A stretch of DNA of 64,000 bases from Sulfuricella sp035530375 (GCA_035530375.1 DATKUY010000021.1:8922-72921); one strand, 5' to 3'. Shown: positions 52,784 through 61,836, counted from the stretch's first letter. Program-made: numbers and translations. The notes: generated from the sequence alone by a model not told the origin.

Positions 52784-53686
52784 TTATTTTTTTGCCTTCT
52801 TTTTCGCTTCCATCATGTCATGGATCATCGGGGCGAGAACCACTTCCATCGCGAAGCCCATCTTGCCGCCGGGCACCACCAGGGTGTTGCGGCGCGACAT
52901 GAACGAATTATGGATCATGCTTTGCAGGTAGTGGAAGTCGATACCCTTGGGGTCCTTGAAGCGAATCACCACGAAGCTTTCGTCCGGCGTCGGGATGTCG
53001 CGGGCGATGAAGGGATCGGACGTATCCACTGTCGGCACGCGCTGGAAGTTGATGTCGGTGCGCGAAAACTGCGGCGTAATGTAGTTAACGTAGTCTGGCA
53101 TGCGGCGCAGAATGGTTTCTACCGTGGCCTCGGCTGAGTAACCGCGTTCCTTGCCGTCGCGGTGGATTTTCTGGATCCACTCCAGGTTGACGATAGGCAC
53201 CACGCCGACGCCCAGATCGACATATTTGGATACATCGGTCTTGCCGTGCGCCGCCAAGCCGTGCAGGCCTTCATAGAACAGGATGTCGGAGCCGCCGGGA
53301 ATGTCCTCCCAGGGCGTGAATTCGCCTGCGCCCAGCTTGGTTTTCAACTTGAGGCGGGCGCAATGCGCTGCGGCTTCGTCATCGTTGTGTAGGTAGTAGC
53401 GCTTCTTGCCGGTGCCGGTTTCGCCGTAGCTCTTGAACAGGGCTTCGATTTTGTCGAAGTGGTTGGCCTCCGGGCCGAAATGGCTGAAATTGGCGTTGCC
53501 CTTGGCCTCGGCTTTTTTTACGGCCTCCTTGAATTGCGCCCGATCCAGCGCATGGAAGCTGTCGCCTTCTACCACGGTGGCATTGATTTTTTCCCGCAGG
53601 AATATATGCTCGAATGCGACCTTGACCGTGGTCGTGCCGGCGCCGGACGAACCGGTAACAGCGATAACTGGATGCTTCTTGGACAT
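52784..53686 (-). CDS. prk: phosphoribulokinase
   Basis: Phosphoribulokinase makes ribulose-1,5-bisphosphate for Rubisco, the key enzyme for CO2 fixation together with Rubisco. The 300-residue product is the class I proteobacterial type: P-loop VTGSSGAGTTT at 10-20, EGDSFHALDR, HFGPEANHFDKIEAL, FYEGLHGL, and RRNTLVVPGGKMGFAMEVVL (as RRNTLVVPGGKMGFA). The start ATG 53686 has AGGAGG upstream. No Rubisco gene lies in the window. A LysR-type CbbR could bind the 200-base spacer to leuS, but no site could be assigned. Confidence 0.95.
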   Translation of the reverse strand: MSKKHPVIAVTGSSGAGTTTVKVAFEHIFLREKINATVVEGDSFHALDRAQFKEAVKKAEAKGNANFSHFGPEANHFDKIEALFKSYGETGTGKKRYYLHNDDEAAAHCARLKLKTKLGAGEFTPWEDIPGGSDILFYEGLHGLAAHGKTDVSKYVDLGVGVVPIVNLEWIQKIHRDGKERGYSAEATVETILRRMPDYVNYITPQFSRTDINFQRVPTVDTSDPFIARDIPTPDESFVVIRFKDPKGIDFHYLQSMIHNSFMSRRNTLVVPGGKMGFAMEVVLAPMIHDMMEAKKKAKK

Positions 53687-53892
53687 CTTTAAACCTCCTG
53701 CGATTTTTAAATCATTAAATAATCGCTGAGTATAATCTTGCCCCGCCGCATTTGTCACTATTCGGGCATTCGATTCTTGAATGGAAGCATAAAGTTATTT
53801 TGTTTTTCATCGCACTATCCCGGTAAAAGGCGTAAGCCGGGATCGCCGTTCGCGGGTATAATTGCATATCGTTAAAGAGGACGCACCCGTTC

Positions 53893-56388
53893 ATGCAAGC
53901 GCAATACCACCCCACCGAAATCGAGCGCCAGGCCCAGATATTCTGGGAACAAAGCAACGCCTTCAAGGCGGCCGAAATTTCCGGCAAGCCCAAATACTAT
54001 TGTCTGTCGATGTTCCCCTATCCTTCCGGCAAGCTGCACATGGGGCACGTGCGCAATTACACCATCGGCGACGTGCTGGCGCGCTACCACCGCTTCCTCG
54101 GATTCAACGTGTTGCAGCCGATGGGATGGGACGCCTTCGGCCTGCCCGCCGAAAACGCGGCGATCGCCAACAAGGTCGCACCGGCGGCATGGACCTACTC
54201 CAACATCGACACCATGCGCGGCCAGCTCAAGAGCCTCGGCCTGGCCATCGACTGGAGCCGGGAACTGGCGACCTGCAAGCCGGATTATTACCGCTGGGAA
54301 CAGTGGCTGTTCACCCGACTTTTTGAAAAAGGCCTGATCTACAAGAAGCTCGCCACGGTGAACTGGGACCCGGTGGACATGACCGTGCTCGCCAACGAGC
54401 AGGTGATCGACGGCTGCGGCTGGCGCTCCGGCGCGCCGGTGGAAAAGCGCGAGATCCCGATGTACTTCATGAAGATCACCGCCTACGCCGACGAACTGCT
54501 CGCCGAACTCGACAACCTGACGGGCTGGCCCGAGCAGGTGCGCACCATGCAGAAGAACTGGATCGGCAAGAGCTACGGTGTGCGCTTCGCCTTCCCTTAC
54601 GAACTCGACGGCAAGCAGGAAAAACTCTGGGTCTACACCACCCGCGCCGACACCATCATGGGCGTGACCTTCTGCGCCGTGGCCGCCGAGCACCCTCTGG
54701 CGACCCATGCGGCGCAGAACAATCCCGCGCTTGCCGCCTTCATCGAGGAATGCAAGCAGGGCGGCGTGGCCGAGGCCGACATGGCGACCATGGAAAAGAA
54801 GGGCATGGCCACCGGCATTTCCGTCACTCATCCGCTTACCGGCGAAGCGATCCCGGTGTGGGTCGGCAACTACGTGCTGATGAGCTACGGCGAAGGCGCA
54901 GTGATGGCGGTGCCCGCCCATGACGAGCGCGATTTTCATTTTGCCAAAGTCTACGGCCTGCCGATCAAACAGGTGATCCGTCCTGGCAATGAGGAATGGG
55001 TAATGGGTAATGGGGAGCGCGCGCCATCACCCATCACTCATCACCCATTACTGACTGAGGCTTTTATCGAAGCTGGCATACTCGTCAATTCTGGAAAATA
55101 TGATGGCTTGGCCTCGTCCGAGGCAGTGGACGCCATCGCCGCCGATCTCAATGCCAAAGGTTTGGGCGACAAGCAGGTGCAATACCGCCTGCGCGACTGG
55201 GGCATCTCGCGCCAGCGCTACTGGGGCTGCCCGATCCCGATCATTCACTGCCCGACTTGCGGCGACGTGACGGTGCCGGAAAAAGACCTGCCGGTGAAGC
55301 TGCCGGAGGACGTGACGATCGACATCGGCTCGCCGATCAAGAAGATGCCGTCCTTCTACGAAACCACCTGCCCCAAGTGTGGCGGCAAGGCCGAGCGCGA
55401 AACCGACACCATGGACACCTTCGTCGAGTCGTCCTGGTATTACGCCCGCTATGCCTGCCCGGACAACGACCGGGCGATGCTCGACGAGCGCGCCAACTAC
55501 TGGCTGCCGGTCGACCAGTACATCGGCGGCATCGAACACGCCATTCTGCACCTGCTGTATGCGCGCTTCTTCAACAAGCTGATGCGCGACGTCGGGCTGG
55601 TGAAAAACAGCGAGCCGTTCACCAATCTGCTGACCCAGGGCATGGTGCTCAAGGACGGCACCAAGATGTCCAAGTCCAAGGGCAACACGGTCGATCCGCA
55701 GGCCTTGATCGACCAGTACGGCGCCGACACCGCGCGGCTGTTCATGATGTTCGCCGCGCCGCCGGAGCAAAGCCTGGAGTGGTCTGACGCCGGCGTGGAA
55801 GGCGCGCACCGCTTCCTCAAGAGGCTGTGGAAAGCGGTTCACGACCACGTCGAAAAAGGGCTGGTGGCGGCTTGCAAGGGCGGCGAATTGCCTGCCGAAC
55901 TCAAGGCGCTGCGCTTCCAGCTCCATTCGACCATCCAGAAAGTCGGCGACGATTATGGCCGGCGCCAGCAATTCAACACCGCCATTGCGGCGGTGATGGA
56001 GCTGATGAACGCCCTGGCCAAAATGGACGACGACAGTTCCGATGGTCGCGCCGTGATGCAGGAAGCGCTGGAAGCAGTGGTGGTATTGCTGGCGCCGATC
56101 GTGCCGCATGCCTGCCAGTCCTTGTGGGCGGAGATCAAGCCGGGCGCCAATCTGCTCGACGCGCCTTGGCCGACGGTGGATCAGGCAGCGCTGGTGCAGA
56201 ATGAAGTTGAAATGATGCTGCAGGTCAACGGCAAACTCCGGGGCAGCATTACGGTGGCCAAGGATGCGACAAAAGAAACCATCGAACAACTGGCCCTGGC
56301 CAACCCGAATGTGCAAAAATTCATGGAAGGCAAGCCGGCGAAGAAGATCGTGGTGGTGCCGGGCAGGCTGGTCAACGTAGTGATATGA
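53893..56388 (+). CDS. leuS: leucyl-tRNA synthetase with a palindrome-encoded insert
   Basis: A class I aminoacyl-tRNA synthetase of 831 residues: HMGH at residues 49-52 (PYPSGKLHMGHVRNY), the CP1 editing domain (about 220-390), and KMSKS at 591-595. Near the end of the editing domain, between IKQVI and LVNSGKYDGL, about 34 residues lie where E. coli LeuRS has about 20. The extra part is encoded by a family C palindromic repeat at 54991-55053 (about residues 367-387, including PSPITHH). The frame stays open through it, so the protein is probably functional. lptE follows directly. Confidence 0.95.
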   Translation: MQAQYHPTEIERQAQIFWEQSNAFKAAEISGKPKYYCLSMFPYPSGKLHMGHVRNYTIGDVLARYHRFLGFNVLQPMGWDAFGLPAENAAIANKVAPAAWTYSNIDTMRGQLKSLGLAIDWSRELATCKPDYYRWEQWLFTRLFEKGLIYKKLATVNWDPVDMTVLANEQVIDGCGWRSGAPVEKREIPMYFMKITAYADELLAELDNLTGWPEQVRTMQKNWIGKSYGVRFAFPYELDGKQEKLWVYTTRADTIMGVTFCAVAAEHPLATHAAQNNPALAAFIEECKQGGVAEADMATMEKKGMATGISVTHPLTGEAIPVWVGNYVLMSYGEGAVMAVPAHDERDFHFAKVYGLPIKQVIRPGNEEWVMGNGERAPSPITHHPLLTEAFIEAGILVNSGKYDGLASSEAVDAIAADLNAKGLGDKQVQYRLRDWGISRQRYWGCPIPIIHCPTCGDVTVPEKDLPVKLPEDVTIDIGSPIKKMPSFYETTCPKCGGKAERETDTMDTFVESSWYYARYACPDNDRAMLDERANYWLPVDQYIGGIEHAILHLLYARFFNKLMRDVGLVKNSEPFTNLLTQGMVLKDGTKMSKSKGNTVDPQALIDQYGADTARLFMMFAAPPEQSLEWSDAGVEGAHRFLKRLWKAVHDHVEKGLVAACKGGELPAELKALRFQLHSTIQKVGDDYGRRQQFNTAIAAVMELMNALAKMDDDSSDGRAVMQEALEAVVVLLAPIVPHACQSLWAEIKPGANLLDAPWPTVDQAALVQNEVEMMLQVNGKLRGSITVAKDATKETIEQLALANPNVQKFMEGKPAKKIVVVPGRLVNVVI
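54991..55053. repeat. Family C palindromic repeat inserted in frame in leuS
   Basis: Arms GAATGGGTAATGGGTAATGG and CCATCACCCATCACTCATCA form an imperfect palindrome around GCGCGCGC; the pairs that differ are A/C on the plus strand, G/T wobbles on the minus strand. A second copy with the same arms lies at 59614-59699. In leuS it codes for about 21 residues not present in related enzymes. Confidence 0.85.
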
Positions 56389-56402
56389 GACGAGGAAAAC
56401 CG

Positions 56403-56912
56403 ATGCGGAATCTGCTGACCGGAATCATTCTAACCCTGCTTCTTGCCGCCTGCGGCTTCCAGCTGCGCGGTTTTGTCACGCTACCGTTCGAGTCGCTGTA
56501 CGTGAATGGCGGCGGCAACCCTGTTTTGGCGGAGGAGATCGGCCGAGCGATCTCCTCCGGCACGGAAACCCGGCTGGTTGACAAACCTGCCGATGCCCAG
56601 GCGGTGCTGCAGGTGTTTGGCGCCTCGCGGGAAAAGCGCATTCTGTCCCTGACCGGGGCGGGGCGGGTACGGGAATACCAGCTGATTTACCGCATCAGTT
56701 TCCAGCTGATCGACAAGAGCGGTCGCGACCTGATCCCCGTTCAATCTCTAGAATTGCGGCGCGACATGTCCTATGACGACACCCAGGTGCTGGCGAAGGA
56801 ACAGGAAGAGGCGCTGCTTTACCATGATATGCAGAACGACGCGACCATGCAGTTGATGCGGCGCCTGGCTGCCGTCAAGCTGCCGCCTGCCGATGCCAAA
56901 GATCAACGCTGA
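56403..56912 (+). CDS. lptE: LPS-assembly lipoprotein LptE
   Basis: LptE plugs the LptD barrel in the outer membrane and helps insert lipopolysaccharide. The 169-residue lipoprotein starts MRNLLTGIILTLLLAACGFQ, with lipobox LAAC, so Cys17 is lipidated, followed by the typical CGFQLRG. GAGG precedes ATG 56403; an upstream ATG at 56385 overlaps the leuS stop and is less likely. It overlaps holA by about twenty bases, the usual betaproteobacterial leuS-lptE-holA order. Confidence 0.93.
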   Translation: MRNLLTGIILTLLLAACGFQLRGFVTLPFESLYVNGGGNPVLAEEIGRAISSGTETRLVDKPADAQAVLQVFGASREKRILSLTGAGRVREYQLIYRISFQLIDKSGRDLIPVQSLELRRDMSYDDTQVLAKEQEEALLYHDMQNDATMQLMRRLAAVKLPPADAKDQR

Positions 56913-57903
56913 TCAGTTGGCCGCGCATTTGCAGCGCGGGCTGGCCGCGCTGTACCTGATTTACGGCGACGAACCGCTGCTGGCGATGGAAGCCGCCGAT
57001 GCCATCCGCGCCCAAGCCCGGCACAACGGTTACGACGAGCGCGAGGTGTTCACGGTCGAGGCCGGATTCAACTGGCAGACCCTGCTGGCAAGCGGCAACA
57101 GCCTGTCGCTGTTTTCCGCCAGGCGCATTATCGAAATCCGCATCCCTGCCGGCAAACCAGGCACGGAAGGCGGCCAGGCGCTGCAGGAATATTGCGCAAG
57201 ACTGCCGGACGACACCGTGACTCTGGTCAGCTGTCCCAAGCTCGACAAGCAGGCCCAGGCGACCAAATGGTTCAAGGCACTGGAACAGGCGGGCACGCTG
57301 GTGCCGGTTTACCCGGTCGAGCGGGCGAAGCTGCCGCAATGGATCGGGCAACGGCTGGCGGCGCAGAACCAGCGCGCCGATTCGGCGACCACCCAGTTTC
57401 TGGCCGACCGCGTCGAAGGCAACCTGCTGGCGGCGCATCAGGAAATCCAGAAACTCGGCCTGCTGTTCCCGGCCGGCCCGCTGAACTTCGAGCAAATTCG
57501 CGAGGCGGTGCTGGACGTCTCGCGTTATGATGTGTTCAATCTTTCCGATGCCATGCTGGCCGGCGATGCCGGGCGCATGGCGCGGATTCTGGACGGGCTG
57601 AAGGGCGAGGGCGTGGCGCCGACGCTGGCGCTGTGGGCGCTGACCCAGGAAATCCGCACCCTGGCGCGGCTCAAGCAAGGCCAGCGTAAAGGCGCCGCCC
57701 TGTCGCAGTTGCTGCGCGAGATGCGGGTGTGGGAATCGCGCCAGGGGCTGGTGCAACGCGCCCTGGGCCGACTGAGCGAAACCTGCCTGATCGCCGGACT
57801 GAAGCAGGCCGCCACGTTGGACCGGATGATCAAGGGGCTGGCGCAAGGCGACGTATGGGACGAGTTGCTACAATTGGGGCTGGGAGTGGCAAGCTCGAAA
57901 TAG
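56893..57903 (+). CDS. holA: DNA polymerase III delta subunit
   Basis: HolA is the clamp-loader subunit that opens the sliding clamp. The 336-residue protein starts MPKINADQLAAHLQRGLAALYLIYGDEPLLAMEA (as LAALYLIYGDEPLL), and has TLVSCPKLDKQAQ and ALWALTQEIRTLARL later. The start overlaps the end of lptE by twenty bases. It ends before the family A repeat at 57910. Confidence 0.96.
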   Translation: MPKINADQLAAHLQRGLAALYLIYGDEPLLAMEAADAIRAQARHNGYDEREVFTVEAGFNWQTLLASGNSLSLFSARRIIEIRIPAGKPGTEGGQALQEYCARLPDDTVTLVSCPKLDKQAQATKWFKALEQAGTLVPVYPVERAKLPQWIGQRLAAQNQRADSATTQFLADRVEGNLLAAHQEIQKLGLLFPAGPLNFEQIREAVLDVSRYDVFNLSDAMLAGDAGRMARILDGLKGEGVAPTLALWALTQEIRTLARLKQGQRKGAALSQLLREMRVWESRQGLVQRALGRLSETCLIAGLKQAATLDRMIKGLAQGDVWDELLQLGLGVASSK

Positions 57904-57909
57904 TTTTTT

Positions 57910-58019
57910 CCCCGGATAAACACGGATTTTCACGGATTATTTAGTGGCAGATAATTCTGTCCGACCTGATCGCGAAACGGGCTGTTTCATCCGTGTTAAT
58001 CTGTGTTCATCCGTGGCTA
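57910..58019. repeat. Family A palindromic repeat between holA and proA
   Basis: Left arm CCGGATAAACACGGATTTTC and right arm ATCTGTGTTCATCCGTGG pair over most of their length. The left end differs in the outer bases, suggesting decay. It fills the spacer between holA and proA. Confidence 0.8.
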
Positions 58020-58040
58020 AGCAAGAATAAGGAATTCAAC

Positions 58041-59297
58041 ATGGACATCAAAGCTTACATGCACAAAGTCGGCCAGCAGGCGCGCGCCGCTTCGCGCCTG
58101 ATGGCGAAAGCCGACACCAATGCCAAGAACAAGGCGCTGACCGCGATGGCGCAGGCCATTCTGCGCGATGCCGCCAATCTGCTGGCGGCCAATGCCAGGG
58201 ATCTGGCCGAGGCCAGGGAAGCCGGCCTCGAAGAGGCGTTGCTCGACCGCCTCACCCTGACCGAAAAAGGCGTGACCGGCATGGCCGAAGGCTTGATGCA
58301 AATCGCCGCCCTGCCCGATCCGGTCGGTGAAATCAGCGGCCTCAATTTCCGCCCCTCCGGCATCCAGGTGGGCAAGATGCGCGTGCCGCTGGGCGTGATC
58401 GGTATCATCTACGAAGCGCGCCCCAACGTCACCGCCGATGCGGCGGGGCTGTGCCTGAAAGCGGGCAACGCGGCGATCCTGCGCGGCGGTTCCGAGGCGA
58501 TTCATTCCAACCAGGCGATTGCCGCTTGCGTGCGCGAGGGGCTGGCAGCCGCCGGCCTGCCGGCGACGGCGGTGCAGGTGATCGAGACCACCGACCGCGC
58601 GGCGGTGGGCGAACTGATCACCATGCGGGAATTTGTCGACGTGATCGTGCCGCGCGGCGGCAAGGGCCTGATCGAGCGCCTTATCAAGGAGGCGCGCATC
58701 CCGGTCATCAAGCATCTGCATGGCGTCTGCCACGTCTATATCGACGACAAGGCCGACATCGACAAGGCGGTCAGGATTGCCGATAACGCCAAAACCCAGC
58801 GCTATGGCACCTGCAACACCATGGAAACCTTGCTGGTGGCGGAAGGTATCGCGGCGCAGGTGCTGCCGCCGCTGTGCCGGATTTATCTGGACAAGGGCGT
58901 TGAGCTGCGCGGCTGCGCCGCCTCACGTGCGATCGTCCCGCAGATGAAGGAAGCCACCGAAGAAGACTGGCACACCGAATACCTGGCACCGATCCTGAGC
59001 GTTCGGGTGGTGAAGGACATCGATGCGGCCATCGAGCACATCAACATCTACGGCTCGCAGCACACCGAGTCCATCGTCACCGAGAATTACAGTCGGGCGC
59101 GCCGCTTTCTGCGCGAGGTAGACTCCAGTTCGGTGATGGTGAATGCCTCCACCCGCTTCGCCGACGGGTTTGAATACGGCCTGGGTGCGGAGATCGGCAT
59201 TTCCACCGACAAAATTCACGCGCGCGGCCCGGTCGGACTCGAGGGACTGACCAGCCAGAAATTCATCGTGCTGGGAGACGGCCACATCCGTGGCTAA
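58041..59297 (+). CDS. proA: gamma-glutamyl phosphate reductase
   Basis: ProA reduces gamma-glutamyl phosphate to the semialdehyde in proline synthesis. The 418-residue protein shows PLGVIGIIYEARPNVTADAAGLC (as GVIGIIYEARPNVTADA), LRGGSEAIHSN, and the catalytic cysteine region AKTQRYGTCNTMETLLV. ATG 58041 has AAGGAATTC upstream. proB is not in the window. A small acidic ORF follows 30 bases downstream. Confidence 0.97.
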   Translation: MDIKAYMHKVGQQARAASRLMAKADTNAKNKALTAMAQAILRDAANLLAANARDLAEAREAGLEEALLDRLTLTEKGVTGMAEGLMQIAALPDPVGEISGLNFRPSGIQVGKMRVPLGVIGIIYEARPNVTADAAGLCLKAGNAAILRGGSEAIHSNQAIAACVREGLAAAGLPATAVQVIETTDRAAVGELITMREFVDVIVPRGGKGLIERLIKEARIPVIKHLHGVCHVYIDDKADIDKAVRIADNAKTQRYGTCNTMETLLVAEGIAAQVLPPLCRIYLDKGVELRGCAASRAIVPQMKEATEEDWHTEYLAPILSVRVVKDIDAAIEHINIYGSQHTESIVTENYSRARRFLREVDSSSVMVNASTRFADGFEYGLGAEIGISTDKIHARGPVGLEGLTSQKFIVLGDGHIRG

Positions 59298-59327
59298 ATC
59301 AGGCCACGTTATTGTTAAGGAGGGCGC

Positions 59328-59609
59328 ATGACTATCAACATTCCGGAAACCTCACCAGAATATGACAAAACCCGTGTCATCGAACGCCCGGACGGTTTTT
59401 TCTGGCAGGACAAGGAGACCGAAGCGGTGTTCGGCCCCTTCGCGACGCTATTGGAAGCCGTGCAGGACATGGAATACAACGCCGATTCCGACTACGAGCC
59501 GGGCGAGTCGCTGGGGGAGGCGGAGGCGGAACTGGGTATCTCTGATTGGAGCGACCCGGACACCGGCCTGCCGGCCGAGGAATCGATGCACCATATCGAG
59601 GACCACTGA
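59328..59609 (+). CDS. small acidic hypothetical protein
   Basis: A 93-residue, strongly acidic protein (about 22 Glu/Asp) with GFFWQDKETEAVFGPFATLLEAVQDM and a tail ending MHHIEDH (as FFWQDKETEAVFGPF). AAGGAGGG gives a strong ribosome-binding site. No family was recognised, but proteins of this size with FWQD..GPF occur next to proA/nadD in betaproteobacteria. A family C repeat begins five bases after its stop. Confidence 0.7.
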   Translation: MTINIPETSPEYDKTRVIERPDGFFWQDKETEAVFGPFATLLEAVQDMEYNADSDYEPGESLGEAEAELGISDWSDPDTGLPAEESMHHIEDH

Positions 59610-59613
59610 TAGA

Positions 59614-59699
59614 GGGGAATGGGTGATGGGTGATGAGGAATGGGTAAGCAATGAGCGGTAGGAAAGATTCTCCTCACCCATCGCCCATTACTCATTACC
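59614..59699. repeat. Family C palindromic repeat upstream of nadD
   Basis: Left part GGGAATGGGTGATGGGTGAT and right part TCACCCATCGCCCATTACTC form an imperfect palindrome of about 85 bases. It ends two bases before the predicted nadD ATG and is the same family as the leuS insert. Confidence 0.85.
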
Positions 59700-59701
59700 A
59701 G

Positions 59702-60355
59702 ATGACTTCCCCTATCGGCATCCTCGGCGGCACATTCGACCCCATTCATTTCGGCCACCTGCGGCTGGCGCAGGAACTGGCCGGGAGGCTGGGCTTGCGC
59801 GAAGTGCGATTCGTCCCGGCGGGGCTGCCGCCCCACCGCACGCAGCCGTTTGCCCCGGCGCAACAACGGCTGGAAATGGTACGCCTGGGTATTGCCGGCA
59901 ACCCCCTGTTTGCCTTGGACGAGCGGGAAATCTTCAAGCCGACGCCGTCCTATACAGTGGAAACCCTGCTGGATTTGCGCCGCGAAACAGGCGCGGCGCA
60001 GCCGCTGTGCCTGTTCATGGGAACCGACGCATTTCTCGGCTTGACCTCCTGGCATCGCTGGCGCGAGCTGTTCGAACTTGCCCATATCGTCGTCGCGCAG
60101 CGGCCGGGCTTTTCCGGCTTGGGCCGCGCGGCGGCGGCGATGTCGCCCGAATTACGGGACATGCTCAACCGGCGCCTGGTCAATGAGCCGGAGGCTCTGG
60201 ACGACGCGTCCGCCGGCGCCATTTTCGTGCAGACGATTACCGCTCTCGACATCTCCGCAACGCAAATCCGCGAAGAGCTCATGGCCGGGCAGAGCCCGCG
60301 CTATTTGCTCCCCGACGCGGTTCTCGATTATATTCAGACAAACGGACTTTATTAG
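59702..60355 (+). CDS. nadD: nicotinate-nucleotide adenylyltransferase
   Basis: NadD makes NaAD in NAD synthesis. With ATG 59702 it has 217 residues and begins MTSPIGILGGTFDPIHFGHL with the nucleotidyltransferase HxGH motif at 16-19; SATQIREE lies near the C-terminus. There is no ribosome-binding site before this ATG, because the preceding bases are the repeat. An in-frame ATG at 59651, inside the repeat, would add 17 residues (MSGRKDSPHPSPITHYQ). rsfS follows eight bases after the stop. Confidence 0.93.
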   Translation: MTSPIGILGGTFDPIHFGHLRLAQELAGRLGLREVRFVPAGLPPHRTQPFAPAQQRLEMVRLGIAGNPLFALDEREIFKPTPSYTVETLLDLRRETGAAQPLCLFMGTDAFLGLTSWHRWRELFELAHIVVAQRPGFSGLGRAAAAMSPELRDMLNRRLVNEPEALDDASAGAIFVQTITALDISATQIREELMAGQSPRYLLPDAVLDYIQTNGLY

Positions 60356-60363
60356 GGACACCA

Positions 60364-60732
60364 ATGGAACTTGAAGCAATGAAGCAGGCGGTGATCGCCG
60401 CCCTGGAAGACATCAAGGCACGCGACATCGCGGTGATGGACGTGAGGAAACTCACCAGCATGACCGATTACATGATCGTCGCCAGCGCCGATTCCAACCG
60501 CCAGACCAGAGCCTTATCCGATAACGTGCAGAAAAAGCTCAAGGGACTGGGTGCGCAGGTGCTGGGCGTGGAAGGCGAGGAATCCGGCGAGTGGGTGCTG
60601 GTGGATCTGGGCGCGGTGGTCGTCCACATCATGCAGCCCAGGATACGGGAATATTACAACCTCGAACAATTATGGGGCGGCCCGCCAATGAGCATCAAAC
60701 CAAAATTGGCGGAGCCCACGCTTCATCCGTGA
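60364..60732 (+). CDS. rsfS: ribosomal silencing factor RsfS
   Basis: RsfS binds ribosomal protein L14 and blocks subunit joining when nutrients are low. The 122-residue protein has the typical VRKLTSMTDYMIVASADSNRQ (as MTDYMIVASADSNRQ), GEWVLVDLGAVVVHIMQP and EYYNLEQLWG. Its stop overlaps the rlmH start as GTGA. Confidence 0.95.
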   Translation: MELEAMKQAVIAALEDIKARDIAVMDVRKLTSMTDYMIVASADSNRQTRALSDNVQKKLKGLGAQVLGVEGEESGEWVLVDLGAVVVHIMQPRIREYYNLEQLWGGPPMSIKPKLAEPTLHP

Positions 60733-61199
60733 AGCTGCTGATCGTCGCGGTCGGCCACAAGATGCCGGCGTGGGTCAGCGAAGGCTTTGCCGAATACGCC
60801 AAACGCATGCCGCGCGAAGCGCGTATCGAGCTGGTCGAAATAAAACCGGAAAAGCGGGCGGGCGGCAAGACCACGGAACAGGTTCACGAGGCCGAGCGCA
60901 GCCGTATCGAAGCCGCCCTGCCCGCCCATTGCGAACTGATTGCGCTGGATGAGCGCGGCAAGGACTGGAGCACGCTGGAACTGGCCGACAAGGTAAAAGA
61001 CTGGATGCGCGGCGGACGCGACGTGGCGCTGGTAATCGGCGGCGCGGACGGGTTGCACCCGGAGATCAAGCACCGCGCCGACCGGCTCTGGTCCCTGTCG
61101 CGCCTCACGCTGCCCCACGGCATGGTCAGGGTGGTGCTGGCGGAACAGTTATACCGGGCGATGACGCTGATCCAGAACCATCCTTATCATCGAGAGTAG
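60729..61199 (+). CDS. rlmH: 23S rRNA pseudouridine1915 N3-methyltransferase RlmH
   Basis: RlmH methylates pseudouridine 1915 in helix 69 of 23S rRNA. The 156-residue length fits; motifs are MKLLIVAVGHKMPAWV, FVIGGADGLHPE-like VALVIGGADGLHPEI, LSRLTLPHGMVRVVLAEQLYRA (as LTLPHGMVRVVLAEQ), and the end IQNHPYHRE. It starts with GTG at 60729, overlapping the rsfS stop, the usual order rsfS-rlmH. Confidence 0.96.
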   Translation: MKLLIVAVGHKMPAWVSEGFAEYAKRMPREARIELVEIKPEKRAGGKTTEQVHEAERSRIEAALPAHCELIALDERGKDWSTLELADKVKDWMRGGRDVALVIGGADGLHPEIKHRADRLWSLSRLTLPHGMVRVVLAEQLYRAMTLIQNHPYHRE

Positions 61200-61207
61200 G
61201 CTTGAAT

Positions 61208-61828
61208 ATGGCTATCGGCAACAAGCGCATCTATCTGGCTTCACGCTCGCCGCGCCGCCGTGAACTGCTCGCCCAGATCGGGGTGGGCTTCGAACTGCTG
61301 CTGCTTCGGGAAGACCCGGCGCGCATTGCGGACGTCGACGAAACCCCCCTGCCCGGCGAGAACCCGCGCGATTACGCGCTGCGCATCAGTCATGCCAAAG
61401 CCGAGTCCGGCTGGCTGCGCGTGCAACAGCGCCGGTTGCCGCACCTCCCGGTTCTGGCGGCGGATACGGTGGTTGCGCTGGGCGAGCGGATCATGGGCAA
61501 ACCCGCCAATCGGGAAGAAGCGATGGAAATGCTGACCGCCCTGTCGGGGCGGAAGCATGAAGTGCTCACCGCCGTGGCGATGGCAAACGGGGGAAGAATC
61601 GAGCAAAAACTGTCTGTTTCAACGGTGCAGTTCGGCATGCTGACGGATCAGGCCGTTCGCCGTTACGCCATGACCGGCGAGCCGCTCGACAAGGCCGGCG
61701 CCTATGCGATCCAGGGACAGGCGGCGATATTTATCGAAAAAATCGAAGGCAGCTATTCCGGCGTGATGGGGCTACCACTTTACGAAACGGCAGAGCTGCT
61801 GGCCCAGTTCGGCATAGAAGTTTTATAA
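61208..61828 (+). CDS. Maf-family nucleoside triphosphate pyrophosphatase
   Basis: A 206-residue Maf protein, a house-cleaning NTP pyrophosphatase for dTTP/UTP or modified nucleotides. The signature IYLASRSPRRRELLAQIG and VLAADTVVALGERIMGKP are visible, and the end YSGVMGLPLYETAELL is typical. The exact paralogue (YhdE or YceF type) is not assigned. ATG 61208 begins nine bases after the rlmH stop. Confidence 0.93.
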   Translation: MAIGNKRIYLASRSPRRRELLAQIGVGFELLLLREDPARIADVDETPLPGENPRDYALRISHAKAESGWLRVQQRRLPHLPVLAADTVVALGERIMGKPANREEAMEMLTALSGRKHEVLTAVAMANGGRIEQKLSVSTVQFGMLTDQAVRRYAMTGEPLDKAGAYAIQGQAAIFIEKIEGSYSGVMGLPLYETAELLAQFGIEVL

Positions 61829-61836
61829 ATCTTATG

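Noticed and set aside
53687..53892. CbbR-type binding site between prk and leuS
   Set aside because: The spacer is AT-rich with several TATAAT-like boxes, but no T-N11-A palindrome could be assigned with confidence.
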